Positions 25,359 to 34,670 are shown, counted from the stretch's first letter. The stretch is 64,000 nt of DNA from an uncultured Collinsella sp. (GCA_900542275.1 UQMW01000003.1:1-64000), one strand, 5' to 3'. Notes: generated by a model from the sequence alone, not told the origin. Translations and numbers: made by a program.

Positions 25359-25796
25359 CTAGGCTCGTCCGCGCAGTTCGATGTCTTGGATGTCGTCGAA
25401 GTCGATGGCGATGTCTCGGAGTTTGAGGAGCTTGAAGGCGGGGAGCGCCTCGTCGAGGATGCCGGTGCGGCTGCGATAGCCGTATGTATCGTAATAGGTG
25501 ACACGAATCAAGTCGCCACGTTTGAGACCCTCGAGCTTTTTAGAAAGCGCGAGGGCTTTTTCTTCCGTGAGCTCACGTTTTGGTTCGGCGGTGATCTCTT
25601 GCTTGCGCACGAGTTCGTAGTATCCCGTGAGGGCGGCAAAGGGCATAAACTGTGCGGCGCGGTTGGCGCGCACGGCACCGTTGGCAGTGAGCTTGGGGTC
25701 GGCGGCGCGGCGTCTGCCCTCGGGGTCCGCCAGGCGCTCGAAGGCGGTCGGCGGGCGCACGGGCTGCTGCTTGGGTTTAGGCACGATGTCCTCCAA
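25359..25796 (-). CDS. YolD-like protein
   Basis: A 145-residue YolD-family protein (RAAQFMPFAALTGYYELVRKQE core, then LSKKLEGLKRGDLIRVTYY). YolD proteins are encoded with Y-family polymerases in many Gram-positives and are thought to assist or regulate them. The start overlaps the 3' end of the polymerase gene by 20 bases, so the two are translationally coupled. Confidence 0.88.
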   Translation of the reverse strand: MEDIVPKPKQQPVRPPTAFERLADPEGRRRAADPKLTANGAVRANRAAQFMPFAALTGYYELVRKQEITAEPKRELTEEKALALSKKLEGLKRGDLIRVTYYDTYGYRSRTGILDEALPAFKLLKLRDIAIDFDDIQDIELRGRA

Positions 25797-27282
25797 CTTG
25801 GCCGTTGCGTTCGCGCGCGGTGGCGCCGGCGGTAAAGCTTAATCCCTTGACGAGCGCGTTCTTGCCGTACTTGCCTTTCACGGCCAGGACGGCGCGCGCC
25901 AGGTCGCGCTCGCGCTCATCGGCCTCGATATCGCTGAACAGATCGATGGTGGCAAATTCTTCGGGTACCAGATTGCCAAATCCCAGGTTGATGCGCTTGA
26001 CCGGTCGTTTGGGATTGACAGTCTGCGCCCAGAGCTCATCGAAATAGCCCATGATCTTCTTAAATGAATTGGTGCGCTCGGGCAGTTTTCGCGAGGCGTT
26101 GGAGTGCGCGAAGAGTGCGGCATAGCCACCGCGCGGTTTGCCGCCGTGTTCCCCCACAAAGATGCCGTCGATTGCCTGCGCCTCGCGCACCAAGCGGTGC
26201 CGTTCGTCATCGCGTTGGACGGGCTTGGGCGCACGGGGCGCGAGTTCGGGGCCGGCGGTTGCGGTGGGTTCGATACTCGACGTGCTCGAGCGTAGGTGTC
26301 CGCATCCGTCCACATATTGCGCTGTACCGCTGGCGTCGAGGCGGCGTATGTCGGCTCGCTCGCTCGCGTAGCCCACGAAGAGCGAGATGCTGTCACACAC
26401 CACGTGCTTATCGATCAAGTCCAGTACGGCGTTGTCGACCATCTCGCGTAAGACGGTGTAGGCCTGCTCGTAGGCATAGCCCTTCGAGAGCACCTGTCCT
26501 GTGGTGGTCGAGGTCGCTTGCGGGCGATAGGCTTGGATATCGGCGATGGTTGTCGGCTCGCGCCCGAAGGCGTGGTCGATGAGATATTCGGCATTGACGC
26601 CGAGTTCGTCGTAGAGCAGGTTCTCGTCGAGTGCGGCGACGCCCATCAGGTCGTAGACGCCGTATTTCTCGAGACGGGCCGCCACGCCGGGGCCGATGCC
26701 CCAGATGTCGGTGATGGGGCGATGGGGCCAGATCTCCTTGCGAAAGGTCCCGTCGTCGAGTATGCCGATGCGGCTGGGTACGTGCTTGGCGGTAATGTCG
26801 AGCGCTACCTTGGCCTGGAATAGGTTGGGGCCGATGCCGACCGTCGCCGTGATGCCGGTGCGCGCCAAGACCTCGTCGCGCAGCGTGCAGGCGAACCCTT
26901 CCGCATCGGTGTGATAGAGGTCCAGATAGGGCGTCACGTCGATAAAGCATTCGTCGATGGAGTAGACGTGAATGTCTTGCGGACTCACGTATTCCAGATA
27001 GATGCCGTAGATTTTCGCCGACACCTCCATGTAGTGCTGCATGCGCGGTATGGCCTTGATGTAGCCGATGCCGTCGGGAATCTCGAACAGACGGCAGCGG
27101 TTGTGTATCCCGAGGTCTTTCATGGCCTGCGTGATGGCGAGGCAGATGGTCGTGCGTCCGCGCGATTCGTCGGCAACGACCAGGTTGGTGGTGAGCGGAT
27201 CGAGCCCACGATCGACGCACTCGACGCTGGCATAAAACGTCTTGAGGTCGATGCAGATGTAGGTGTGCTGCTCGTGCTCCAT
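25777..27282 (-). CDS. Y-family DNA polymerase (UvrX/DinP-like)
   Basis: A 501-residue translesion polymerase. ICIDLKTFYASVECVDRGLDP holds the first metal-binding aspartate, YSIDECFIDVT the second pair (D, E), and TVGIGPNLFQAKVALD plus IWGIGPGVAARLEKYG mark the thumb HhH region. It should copy damaged DNA as part of the SOS response. The start at 27282 has GGGAGG upstream. Two LexA-like boxes lie at the promoter. Confidence 0.93.
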   Translation of the reverse strand: MEHEQHTYICIDLKTFYASVECVDRGLDPLTTNLVVADESRGRTTICLAITQAMKDLGIHNRCRLFEIPDGIGYIKAIPRMQHYMEVSAKIYGIYLEYVSPQDIHVYSIDECFIDVTPYLDLYHTDAEGFACTLRDEVLARTGITATVGIGPNLFQAKVALDITAKHVPSRIGILDDGTFRKEIWPHRPITDIWGIGPGVAARLEKYGVYDLMGVAALDENLLYDELGVNAEYLIDHAFGREPTTIADIQAYRPQATSTTTGQVLSKGYAYEQAYTVLREMVDNAVLDLIDKHVVCDSISLFVGYASERADIRRLDASGTAQYVDGCGHLRSSTSSIEPTATAGPELAPRAPKPVQRDDERHRLVREAQAIDGIFVGEHGGKPRGGYAALFAHSNASRKLPERTNSFKKIMGYFDELWAQTVNPKRPVKRINLGFGNLVPEEFATIDLFSDIEADERERDLARAVLAVKGKYGKNALVKGLSFTAGATARERNGQVGGHRA

Positions 27283-27295
27283 CCGAGCCTCCCAT

Positions 27296-27355
27296 CAAAC
27301 ACATGTTCTTATCGAATACCTGTTCGATAATACCTGCTCGACCGGACACCGTCAA
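27296..27355 (-). promoter_or_regulatory. SOS promoter with two LexA-like boxes
   Basis: On the minus strand TTGACG (27355-27350) and TATTAT (27332-27327) are 17 bases apart. CGAATACCTGTTCG (27313-27326) abuts the -10 and differs by one base from the Gram-positive LexA box CGAAC-N4-GTTCG. A second, weaker box CAAACACATGTTCT lies at 27296-27309. Confidence 0.8.
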
Positions 27356-27377
27356 AACCTGTCCCTATTTGGCAGGT
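27354..27377 (+). repeat. AACCTGTCCC-type small repeat, copy A
   Basis: This 24-mer matches 28088-28111 at 20 of 24 positions in the same orientation; the two copies bracket the gene at 27.5-28.0 kb. Confidence 0.55.
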
Positions 27378-27454
27378 ATGGTCGTGCGGTTGCATCGGGT
27401 TTTTAACGCAGCCCTAAAGAGCGCGAAACAGCTCGGAAAAGCTCGCTTCGTAGC

Positions 27455-28030
27455 ATGAGGCTAACGATTGATACCACCATAAAGCACGGAAGGGTTGTGG
27501 GGATAATGGTCAACTATGGGTTTGGTATGCCGACGCGCTTGGTTGCGGATGGGGATGTGGCTCGCTGGTGCGGGCGATTGGTTGCCCACTATGGCGGCAC
27601 CAAGGCACTGGTCGTGCTGGGAGGCGACAAGCACACGCGTGATGAGCTCGTTTCGGCGGCGCTGGGCTCGCTCGATCGCGCCCTGCTCGAGCGCGTGCTT
27701 TTCCGCTGCGGCTCGGTTGAAGGCGACGGAGGAGACGAGCTGATCGACGAAGCCGTGGCCCTGGCGACCGACGAAGGCGTGGACTTTGTCTTGGCGATTG
27801 GCGATGCCGATACTGCCGGCTTTGCGCGCGAGCTCGCCCGTCGCATGGCGGCGTTCGATGTCGGCGAAGACGGTTTTGTCCCTTATGGATGTATCGTCTC
27901 GGAGGGCAAGGTGCCTGCCGTCGTGGGGGCCGGCGAGGTTCCCGTTTTTGCCATCATCGCGCCCGAACTGCTGGAGGGCATCGGGTCTCCTCTGCGTGAG
28001 TTGCTCGGTAGCGTCTGCGCTGCGGCCTAA
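27455..28030 (+). CDS. Iron-alcohol-dehydrogenase-like N-terminal domain protein
   Basis: The 191-residue protein resembles only the nucleotide-binding half of Fe-dependent alcohol dehydrogenases (NYGFGMPTRLVADGDVA, GGTKALVVLGGDKHTRDEL, DEGVDFVLAIGDADTAGFA). The GGGS loop that holds the NAD phosphates is replaced by GDAD, and the metal-binding C-terminal domain is absent, so dehydrogenase activity is unlikely. Start is uncertain: 27455 lacks a ribosome site and an in-frame ATG at 27506 begins at the conserved part. It is bracketed by small repeats. Confidence 0.6.
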   Translation: MRLTIDTTIKHGRVVGIMVNYGFGMPTRLVADGDVARWCGRLVAHYGGTKALVVLGGDKHTRDELVSAALGSLDRALLERVLFRCGSVEGDGGDELIDEAVALATDEGVDFVLAIGDADTAGFARELARRMAAFDVGEDGFVPYGCIVSEGKVPAVVGAGEVPVFAIIAPELLEGIGSPLRELLGSVCAAA

Positions 28031-28035
28031 TATTT

Positions 28036-28111
28036 GGCATAAAGGGATAGGTTATTTTTGATTGGTAAAGCGTTTGACCTGCCAAATTAAACCTGTCCCT
28101 TTTTGGTCGGT
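28036..28111 (+). repeat. Imperfect inverted repeat containing AACCTGTCCC copy B
   Basis: AAAGGGATAGGTTA near 28040-28055 is the near reverse complement of TAAACCTGTCCCTTT (28088-28102). The right half is the second copy of the 24-mer found at 27354. Confidence 0.5.
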
Positions 28112-28229
28112 TGCCGTTTGGGGGCCGATTGGCAACGCTCGCTGATTATAGTCTTGACCTGCGCTAGAATAGTGGCATCTGAATGTCCGGGCGCATGGAG
28201 GCGTGCGCCCGTATGCTGAGGAGGACTCT

Positions 28230-29924
28230 ATGGCAACTGTTGCCGCACCTATCGATGCTACGTCGACTGCCGCTTGGAAGGCGCTCGAGGCCCATCAGGA
28301 GAAGCTCGAGGCCGAGGGTATCGACCTCAAGGCCTGGTTCGCCGCCGATGCCGAGCGCGTGAACAAGCTGAGCTTTGACGCCGGTGACCTGCACTTCGAC
28401 CTGTCCAAGAACCTGGTGACTGATGAGACCGTCAAGCTGCTGTGCGATCTTGCCCGCGAGGTGAAGCTCGAGGAGCGCCGCGACGCCATGTTCTCCGGCG
28501 AGCACATCAACACCACCGAGGACCGCGCCGTCCTGCACACCGCGCTGCGCCGCCCGGCAAGCGAGAAGGGCCAGCTCATCGTCGACGGCCAGGACGTCGT
28601 CGCCGACGTGCACGAGGTTCTCGACCGCATGTATGCCTTCGCCGAGCGCGTGCGCTCCGGTGAGTGGAAGGGTGTTACCGGCAAAAAGATCGAGCACCTG
28701 GTGTCCATCGGCATCGGCGGCTCCGATCTGGGCCCGGTCATGGCCTACGAGGCCCTGCGTCCCTACGCCGACGCCGGTATTGACTGCCGCTACATCTCCA
28801 ACATCGACCCCAACGATCAGGCAGAGAAGCTCAAGGGTCTCGATCCCGAGACCACGCTCGTGATCATCGTCTCTAAGACCTTCACCACGCTCGAGACCCT
28901 CACCAACGCTCGTGAGGTCAAGACCTGGATGCTCGAGCAGCTCAAGGCTCAGGGTGCCATCGACGGCTCCGATGAGCAGAACGCCGAGGCCGTGGCCAAG
29001 CACTTTGTCGCCGTTTCCACCGCACTCGAGAAGGTCGAGGCCTTCGGCATCGACCCCGCCAACGCTTTTGGTTTCTGGAACTGGGTCGGCGGCCGCTACT
29101 CTGTCGACTCCGCCGTGGGCCTGTCGCTGATCGTCGTGCTCGGCCCCGAGCGCTTCCAGCAGTTCCTTGAGGGCTTCCACGCCATCGACGAGTACTTCTG
29201 CAACACTCCGCTCGAGAACAACGCCGTCGCGCTGATGGGCCTGCTCAACGTCTGGTACGTCAACTTCTTCGGTTCCAAGAGCCACGCCGTGCTGCCGTAC
29301 TGCCAGTATCTGCACCGCTTCCCGGCCTACCTGCAACAGCTCACCATGGAGTCCAACGGCAAGCACGTCCGCTGGGACGGCAGCGCTGTGACCTCCGATA
29401 CCGGTGAGATCTTCTGGGGCGAGCCCGGTACCAACGGTCAGCACGCCTTCTACCAGCTGCTGCACCAGGGCACCGTGGTGGTCCCGGCCGACTTTATCGC
29501 TTTCGCCAACACTGCCAACCCCGCAACCGACAGCGGCCAGGACGTCCACGAGCTGTTCCTGGGCAACTTCCTGGCCCAGACCAAGGCGCTCGCCTTTGGT
29601 AAGACGGCCGACGAGGTTCGTGCCGAGGGCACGCCCGAGCAGATCGTCCCGGCGCGCTGCTTTGAGGGCAACCGTCCGACGACCTCGATCTTCGGCGACA
29701 CGCTGACCCCGTTCGCACTCGGCGAGCTCATCGCCCTGTACGAGCACATCACGTTTGTCGAGGGCACGGTCTGGGGCATCGACTCCTACGACCAGTGGGG
29801 CGTCGAGCTGGGCAAGCAGCTTGCCAAGCAGATCACCCCGGCCTTCCACGACGACGCCGCCAAGGCCGAGCAGGACGCTTCGACCCAGGCGCTCATCGAG
29901 TTCTATCGCGCGCATCGCAAGTAG
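28230..29924 (+). CDS. pgi: Glucose-6-phosphate isomerase
   Basis: Pgi interconverts glucose 6-phosphate and fructose 6-phosphate in glycolysis. The 564-residue protein has [17 protein letters not shown], the phosphate loop [13 protein letters not shown], the catalytic glutamate and histidine in [19 protein letters not shown] and the C-terminal [11 protein letters not shown] with the catalytic lysine. ATG 28230 has GAGGAGG upstream; nine preceding codons are open but precede that site. Followed by a strong terminator. Confidence 0.97.
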   Translation: MATVAAPIDATSTAAWKALEAHQEKLEAEGIDLKAWFAADAERVNKLSFDAGDLHFDLSKNLVTDETVKLLCDLAREVKLEERRDAMFSGEHINTTEDRAVLHTALRRPASEKGQLIVDGQDVVADVHEVLDRMYAFAERVRSGEWKGVTGKKIEHLVSIGIGGSDLGPVMAYEALRPYADAGIDCRYISNIDPNDQAEKLKGLDPETTLVIIVSKTFTTLETLTNAREVKTWMLEQLKAQGAIDGSDEQNAEAVAKHFVAVSTALEKVEAFGIDPANAFGFWNWVGGRYSVDSAVGLSLIVVLGPERFQQFLEGFHAIDEYFCNTPLENNAVALMGLLNVWYVNFFGSKSHAVLPYCQYLHRFPAYLQQLTMESNGKHVRWDGSAVTSDTGEIFWGEPGTNGQHAFYQLLHQGTVVVPADFIAFANTANPATDSGQDVHELFLGNFLAQTKALAFGKTADEVRAEGTPEQIVPARCFEGNRPTTSIFGDTLTPFALGELIALYEHITFVEGTVWGIDSYDQWGVELGKQLAKQITPAFHDDAAKAEQDASTQALIEFYRAHRK

Positions 29925-29954
29925 GATTCGCTGCGAAAACTAACGCATAGCCGA

Positions 29955-29989
29955 CAAGGGCCCGTATCCGTTGGGATGCGGGCCCTTTG
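29955..29989 (+). terminator. Rho-independent terminator of pgi
   Basis: CAAGGGCCCG (29955-29964) pairs with CGGGCCCTTTG (29979-29989) in an extended stem-loop. The sequence to 30161 holds no gene I can support. Confidence 0.8.
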
Positions 29990-30161
29990 CTATTTGGATA
30001 GGATGGAATGTATCGGGAGGCGCCTCGACGGGCATCTCAATCGTCGAAGGCACGCCGTTCATGTTTGGGACAATATGACATTTTTCCCGTTGCAAACAGC
30101 GCCGCCGTGGGTGTTCTGTATGATGGCTCAGACAAGGTTGCTCAATGACGGGGAGGCATAT

Positions 30162-31004
30162 ATGGCAATCAAAGCCATCGCAATGGATATCGACGGTACG
30201 CTCACCAACGATCAGAAGGTGATCAGCCCGCGTACGCGCGAGAAGCTGCTCGCGGCACAGGAATCGGGTATTAAGCTCATCTTGGCTTCGGGTCGTCCCG
30301 CCTGGGGTCTTCACGCCTTGGCGCAGGAGCTCGACCTTCAAAACCATGACGGTCTGTTAGTTGCCTTTAATGGCGCGCATGTGGTCGACGCTCAGACCGA
30401 TGAGGTCCTTTTTGACCAAGCCATGCCGGCTGACGAGCTGCACCGTCTGATTGATCATCTGCGCAATTTCGACGTGATCCCCATCATCTCGCTTGGTCGC
30501 GATCTGCATGTCGAGGATTCGTACCGCTGCATGATTACGCTGCCGGATGGCTCGCAGAAAAACATCGTCAAATACGAGCGCGATGCCTGCGATCTCAAGA
30601 TCCGTGAAGTCGAGAGTCTTCACGAGGTGGCAGACGCCTATCCGGTAGACAAGTTGCTCACCGCGGGCGACCCCGCGTACCTGCAGGCGCATTACGAGGA
30701 GATGTATGCGCCCTTTACCCAGACGCTTTCGGGCATGTTTACGGCTGACTGGTACTTTGAGTACACGGCGCCCGGTATCGACAAGGCCCGTGCGCTCGAG
30801 GGTGCCCTGCCCAAGCTCGGCATCGATGCCAGTGAGGTCGTATCGTTTGGCGACGGCCAGAACGACAAGTCCATGATTGAGTGGGCCGGCACCGGTGTTG
30901 CCATGGGCAACGCCGTCGATGAGGTTAAGGCTGTGGCCCAGATGGTGACCGCCAATAACAACGAAGACGGTATTGCGGTGGCGCTGGATAAGCTGCTGGG
31001 TTAG
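30162..31004 (+). CDS. Cof-type HAD-IIB phosphatase
   Basis: The 280-residue protein has motif I AMDIDGTLTND, motif II LASGRP, a C2B cap domain (about 80-190) and motif IV FGDGQNDKSMIEWAG. Such enzymes dephosphorylate sugar phosphates or related metabolites; the substrate is unknown. ATG 30162 has GGGGAGG upstream. The next gene encodes a second, different HAD enzyme after a terminator. Confidence 0.93.
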   Translation: MAIKAIAMDIDGTLTNDQKVISPRTREKLLAAQESGIKLILASGRPAWGLHALAQELDLQNHDGLLVAFNGAHVVDAQTDEVLFDQAMPADELHRLIDHLRNFDVIPIISLGRDLHVEDSYRCMITLPDGSQKNIVKYERDACDLKIREVESLHEVADAYPVDKLLTAGDPAYLQAHYEEMYAPFTQTLSGMFTADWYFEYTAPGIDKARALEGALPKLGIDASEVVSFGDGQNDKSMIEWAGTGVAMGNAVDEVKAVAQMVTANNNEDGIAVALDKLLG

Positions 31005-31026
31005 AATCGCCGATAATGCATGGTTC

Positions 31027-31053
31027 GGGCGCCTGCTTACAGGCGCCCTTTTG
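31027..31053 (+). terminator. Rho-independent terminator
   Basis: GGGCGCCTG (31027-31035) pairs perfectly with 31040-31048 around CTTA and is followed by TTTTG. Confidence 0.88.
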
Positions 31054-31067
31054 TTAGGGAGGGTGCC

Positions 31068-31727
31068 GTGTCTGCATTTCCGTTCGACGCCGTTATCTTT
31101 GACATGGACGGTGTCATTGTCGATACCGAGTATTACTACCTGGGCGAGACTGCCGCGTTTGCCAAGGAGCTTGGGTTGAACCTGACTCAAGAGGAGTTGA
31201 ATGGGCAGGTCGGTACCTCGCATCAGTTCTTCCTGCATATGCTGGTCGATTGGTTTGAGCGTGCCGGTAAGGGGCATTTCACTGGCGAAGAAGCGTTGGC
31301 CCGTTGGGACGAGTGGGCGCATACGCGTCCGCGCGACTATCAGACTTTGATTAACCCAGGCGCCGTGGATACGATTCGAGAGCTGCCGCGCCGTGGCGTT
31401 CGCGTGGCGCTTGCCAGCTCGTCTCCCGTGGATAGCATCGAGGAAGTGCTCAACGCGTGCGGGTTGTCGGATGCCTTTGAATATGTGGTGAGCGGCGAGC
31501 AGTTTAAGGAGAGCAAGCCCGAGCCCGATATCTACTTGCATGCGCTGGACTTGCTGGGGCTGCCCGCGGACCGCTGCTGCTGCGTTGAGGATTCGGTGCC
31601 TGGCATCACTGCCGGCAAGCGAGCCGGCCTGACGGTGATTGCCAAGCGCGAGGAGCGCTTTGGATTTAGCCAAGATGCTGCGGATAAGATTATCGACCAG
31701 CTGCCGGATTTGCTGGAATTCGCGTAG
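31068..31727 (+). CDS. HAD-IA hydrolase, beta-phosphoglucomutase-like
   Basis: A 219-residue HAD-IA protein with motif I IFDMDGVIVDTE, a helical cap, motif II ALASSSP, motif III lysine in KPEPDIYLHAL and motif IV VEDSVPGITAGKRAG. It is close in type to beta-phosphoglucomutases and sugar phosphatases. The start is GTG 31068 with GGGAGGG upstream. It is followed by a PfkB kinase gene, which suggests joint handling of a phosphorylated sugar. Confidence 0.92.
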   Translation: MSAFPFDAVIFDMDGVIVDTEYYYLGETAAFAKELGLNLTQEELNGQVGTSHQFFLHMLVDWFERAGKGHFTGEEALARWDEWAHTRPRDYQTLINPGAVDTIRELPRRGVRVALASSSPVDSIEEVLNACGLSDAFEYVVSGEQFKESKPEPDIYLHALDLLGLPADRCCCVEDSVPGITAGKRAGLTVIAKREERFGFSQDAADKIIDQLPDLLEFA

Positions 31728-31787
31728 GGCCGGGGTGGTACGGCGGCTATTACAGCGATCTCGTTGGGACGAGAGGGGAGCGGCACT

Positions 31788-32651
31788 ATGACATTCAACG
31801 TTAGCGCTCTTGGGTTTGGCGATAACGTCGTCGATCGTTACGAGCATATCCACACTATGTATCCGGGTGGCAATGCGGTGAACTTTGCCGTGTATGCCAG
31901 GAAATGCGGAGCCGCGCGCTCCGCGTATATGGGCATCTTTGGAAACGACGCCGCGGCTGAGCATATCATCGCGAGCCTTGAGGACGAGAGCGTCGAGCTC
32001 GCCAAATGTAAACAACTCATCGGCGAGAACGGTGCGGCTCGTGTTACCGTGGTCGATGGTGACCGCGTGTTTCTGGGGTCGAACGAGGGCGGCATCCGTG
32101 GTGATGCGCGCTATGTGCTCGATCGCTTTGACCTTGCGTATATGAAGCAGTTCGACGTGGTTCATTCGGGCAACTATTGCTTTACCGAGCGCGAGCTGCC
32201 CAAGTTGAAGGCAGCGGGCGTCACGGTCTCTTTTGACTTTTCGGACGACTCCACCGACGAGTACTACGAGCAAATTGCGCCCTACGTCGATTTTGCTTTC
32301 TTTAGTGCGGCGGATGCCGCGGGTGAGGACGAGATTCGCGAGCGTCTGGCATGGGCGCAGGGCTTGGGTCCGCGTTTTGTATCGGCCACGGCTGGCGCTG
32401 AGGGCTGCATTGCCTACGACGGCGAGCGTTACTATCGGCAGCATGCCAAGCCTGTGGCAGATATGAAGGACACCATGGGGGCGGGCGACTCGTTCCTGAC
32501 CTCGTTCCTGATGTGCTATCTCGATTCTGCCAAGCGTGGCGAGGATGGCGCTGAGGCCATCGAGCGCGCGCTCGACTTTGCGGCGGGGTTTGCCTCGACT
32601 GTATGCGGCATGGAAGGCTCCTGGGGCCATGGAGCGCCGATTTCCGAATAG
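31788..32651 (+). CDS. PfkB-family sugar kinase, fructoselysine 6-kinase-like
   Basis: The 287-residue ribokinase-fold protein has YPGGNAVNFAVYARK near the N-terminus and the anion-hole/catalytic base DTMGAGDSF (D234). The overall pattern (LGFGDNVVDRYEHIHTMYPGG) is like FrlD, which phosphorylates fructoselysine from cooked or stored food. The matching deglycase FrlB is not in the window, so the exact substrate is uncertain. GAGGGGAG precedes the ATG. Confidence 0.85.
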   Translation: MTFNVSALGFGDNVVDRYEHIHTMYPGGNAVNFAVYARKCGAARSAYMGIFGNDAAAEHIIASLEDESVELAKCKQLIGENGAARVTVVDGDRVFLGSNEGGIRGDARYVLDRFDLAYMKQFDVVHSGNYCFTERELPKLKAAGVTVSFDFSDDSTDEYYEQIAPYVDFAFFSAADAAGEDEIRERLAWAQGLGPRFVSATAGAEGCIAYDGERYYRQHAKPVADMKDTMGAGDSFLTSFLMCYLDSAKRGEDGAEAIERALDFAAGFASTVCGMEGSWGHGAPISE

Positions 32652-32696
32652 GTGAGCAGTCCCGGGAAGTCGAATTGTTGTCTTCTCGGGACCCTG

Positions 32697-32924
32697 TGGG
32701 CAAAAAATGCCAAATATGAGTACTGTCACTATTTTAGTAACAGCGAAATTAAGCTTTTGAGGCCCTAGTTGAATGTCCGAGAGCGATAAAAGCCTGTTAT
32801 AGGCGGCTTTAGCCATGCTAAAACACCCTGATAATGAACGGCTGTGCATTATCAGGGTGTTGTTTTGTCGCAAAATAATGTGACTAGCTTTGCAACAGTA
32901 CTCATATTTGGCATTTTTTGCCCA
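32697..32924. mobile_element. 228-bp MITE-like element with perfect 30-bp terminal inverted repeats
   Basis: The ends 32697-32726 and 32895-32924 are exact reverse complements over 30 bases (begin TGGGCAAAAAATGCC). The interior has no coding frame but contains a 14-bp hairpin (32823-32836 with 32847-32860) followed by TGTTTTG, and a smaller AAAGCC/GGCTTT hairpin. No target-site duplication is obvious. It fills the space between the sugar-kinase gene and the convergent TatD gene, so it could also act as a two-way terminator. Confidence 0.7.
32823..32867 (+). terminator. Terminator-like hairpin inside the 228-bp element
   Basis: ACACCCTGATAATG pairs perfectly with CATTATCAGGGTGT and is followed by TGTTTTG. 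Confidence 0.65.
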
Positions 32925-32930
32925 CCGGGA

Positions 32931-33713
32931 TCAGCGGAAGTCAAATATGGAGCGCGAATTTCCTAAAACGGTCGATTCGACGCTCTCCTCGGCGCAGTTT
33001 TTAAGTTCGGCGATGCGCCGGGAGACGCTTTTTAGCGATGTGATGAGCTGCCGCGCGCTTGTATCTGCTTGCGGCTGGGCTGGCGCATCAGTCTCGAGCA
33101 GCAGGCGGTCGAGTGGAATCTGTCGTACGTATTCGCGACCGCGCTTGGTGGCGAGCATCCGCTCGTTCACGGAAAAATAGCAGCCTGCGCTTCGTGCGCG
33201 GACGAACTCGTTCGAAGTGTCGCTAAACCAGTGGAAAATGATAGCGGGGGAGTCGGGGCTTGGCGTGAGTAATCCATGCGACTCGAGGATGTCTAGCACG
33301 GTTCCTGCCGAACGAACGGCGTGAATTGATATCACACGCCCGGCAAGAGGGCTCTGCACGAGCGCATCGCAGAGCCGGTCAAGTGCCTGTATTTGAAGCG
33401 GTTCGCTTCCGGCAAAACGCGCGGAAAAGTCGAGTCCGACCTCTCCGATAAATCGCTCTTGCGCAGCGACTTCGCATAGTAGATTGATTTCAGCGATTCC
33501 GCATCGCCCGTCGGCGAGCCACCAGGGATGGAGACCGATTCCAACAAAGATGTTTGAACGGCTACGGGTGCGCTCGTCTGCGCGTGCGAGGTCGCGAGGA
33601 TCGACGCCGCAGTCAAATAGGACCAGGCCCAGCGCCGTTGCCTCATCGGCAACGGCGTCCGGGCGAGCCATTAAATCAAGATGGCAATGCGCATCAAATA
33701 ATTGCGGTGTCAT
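32931..33713 (-). CDS. TatD-family metal-dependent hydrolase
   Basis: A 260-residue TIM-barrel hydrolase with FDAHCHLD (first metal site), IGLHPWW, FIGEVGLDFS, SIHAVR, a histidine in IFHWFSD and LLLETDAPAQP. TatD enzymes are deoxyribonucleases or D-aminoacyl hydrolases. ATG 33713 begins at the first conserved strand. It lies 14 bases after tcdA on the same strand. Confidence 0.9.
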   Translation of the reverse strand: MTPQLFDAHCHLDLMARPDAVADEATALGLVLFDCGVDPRDLARADERTRSRSNIFVGIGLHPWWLADGRCGIAEINLLCEVAAQERFIGEVGLDFSARFAGSEPLQIQALDRLCDALVQSPLAGRVISIHAVRSAGTVLDILESHGLLTPSPDSPAIIFHWFSDTSNEFVRARSAGCYFSVNERMLATKRGREYVRQIPLDRLLLETDAPAQPQADTSARQLITSLKSVSRRIAELKNCAEESVESTVLGNSRSIFDFR

Positions 33714-33727
33714 CGCGGTGCGTCTCG

Positions 33728-34525
33728 TTAATTTAGGCGCTGGCCATCGGCGCGCACGCGTTCGCACCCGCGCCCGCTGATCTGGCGGATAACCTCGCCA
33801 GCGATCATCTGGCCCATGATGGGCGGCATAAAGCTCGCGGTTCCCAGCTCGGTGCGCTCGTGGATGTTGGAGGGGTCGCGGGGCTGGGTCTTAACCGATT
33901 CCTCGCAGCTAAACAGTACGTGTAGGCTCTTGATTCCGCGCTTCTTACATTCTTTGCGCATAATGCGGCTCATGGGGTCACGTACCGTATCGAAGATGTC
34001 GGCAAAGCGGAGACACTCGGGATGGAGCTTGTTGGCCCCGCCCATGGAGCTAACCAAACGAATGCCGTGGTCCTGAGCATATTTGGCAATGGTGAGCTTG
34101 GCCGAGATGGTGTCGATGGCGTCGACGACGTAGTCGAGCTTGCCACCCGTCTGCTCCAAAACGCTCGCGAAGAAATCATCGATGTTGTCGCTCAGCAGGT
34201 ATTCGGTGCGCTTGATAACGGTGGCAGCGGGATTGATGTCGTTGATCATGGCTTCCATCACGTCCACCTTGCGCTTGCCGATGGTGCTATGAAAGGCGAT
34301 GGCCTGTCGATTGATATTGCTGGGCGCGACGATATCCTTGTCCAGAATCACAAAATGACCGATGCCGCCGCGGGCAAGTGCCTCGCAGCAGTTGGAGCCC
34401 ACGCCTCCGCAGCCGAGTATCAGCACCGTGGCGTTGGCGAGCTTGTCGAGTGCCTCGCGGCCCATGATGATCTCGAGCTTGGTGTCGCGTGTCTCGTTGG
34501 GAGTTGCGGCTGTGGTTTCGGTCAT
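33728..34525 (-). CDS. tcdA: tRNA threonylcarbamoyladenosine dehydratase (ThiF family)
   Basis: TcdA cyclises t6A37 of tRNA in an ATP-dependent reaction. The 265-residue protein has ILGCGGVGSNCCEALARGGI (nucleotide loop), D in VILDKDIVAPSNINRQ, VVDAIDTISAK and SSMGGANK, all typical for the TcdA/YgdL branch of E1-like enzymes. The ATG at 34525 is six bases after GGAGG; an ATG at 34531 abuts that site. Confidence 0.93.
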   Translation of the reverse strand: MTETTAATPNETRDTKLEIIMGREALDKLANATVLILGCGGVGSNCCEALARGGIGHFVILDKDIVAPSNINRQAIAFHSTIGKRKVDVMEAMINDINPAATVIKRTEYLLSDNIDDFFASVLEQTGGKLDYVVDAIDTISAKLTIAKYAQDHGIRLVSSMGGANKLHPECLRFADIFDTVRDPMSRIMRKECKKRGIKSLHVLFSCEESVKTQPRDPSNIHERTELGTASFMPPIMGQMIAGEVIRQISGRGCERVRADGQRLN

Positions 34526-34636
34526 AGACATCCTCCGATGGGGAAGCGAATCGTGTTTTGGCTATCGCCATTATAGGTAATCGCCCATAGGTTGCGATGG
34601 CGCTTACTTTGATGTGGTTTGAAGCATTTCGATTAG

Positions 34637-34670
34637 ATAGTTAGACAAACATCTAAATATCGAGTATAGT
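34637..34670 (+). promoter_or_regulatory. Promoter and ArsR-type operator of the sdpRI-like operon
   Basis: TAGACA (34642-34647) and TATAGT (34665-34670) are 17 bases apart. An inverted repeat, ATAGTTAGA (34637-34645) with TCTAAATAT (34652-34660), covers the -35 region and is a good autoregulatory site for the ArsR protein encoded next. Confidence 0.75.

Noticed and set aside
28164..29915. Minus-strand open frame of 583 codons over pgi
   Set aside because: Exact shadow of pgi with low-complexity leucine/valine-rich translation.
30357..32873. Minus-strand open frame of 838 codons
   Set aside because: It lies antisense to three well-supported plus-strand genes (two HAD enzymes and a PfkB kinase), has no recognisable domains, and is explained by codon bias of the real genes.
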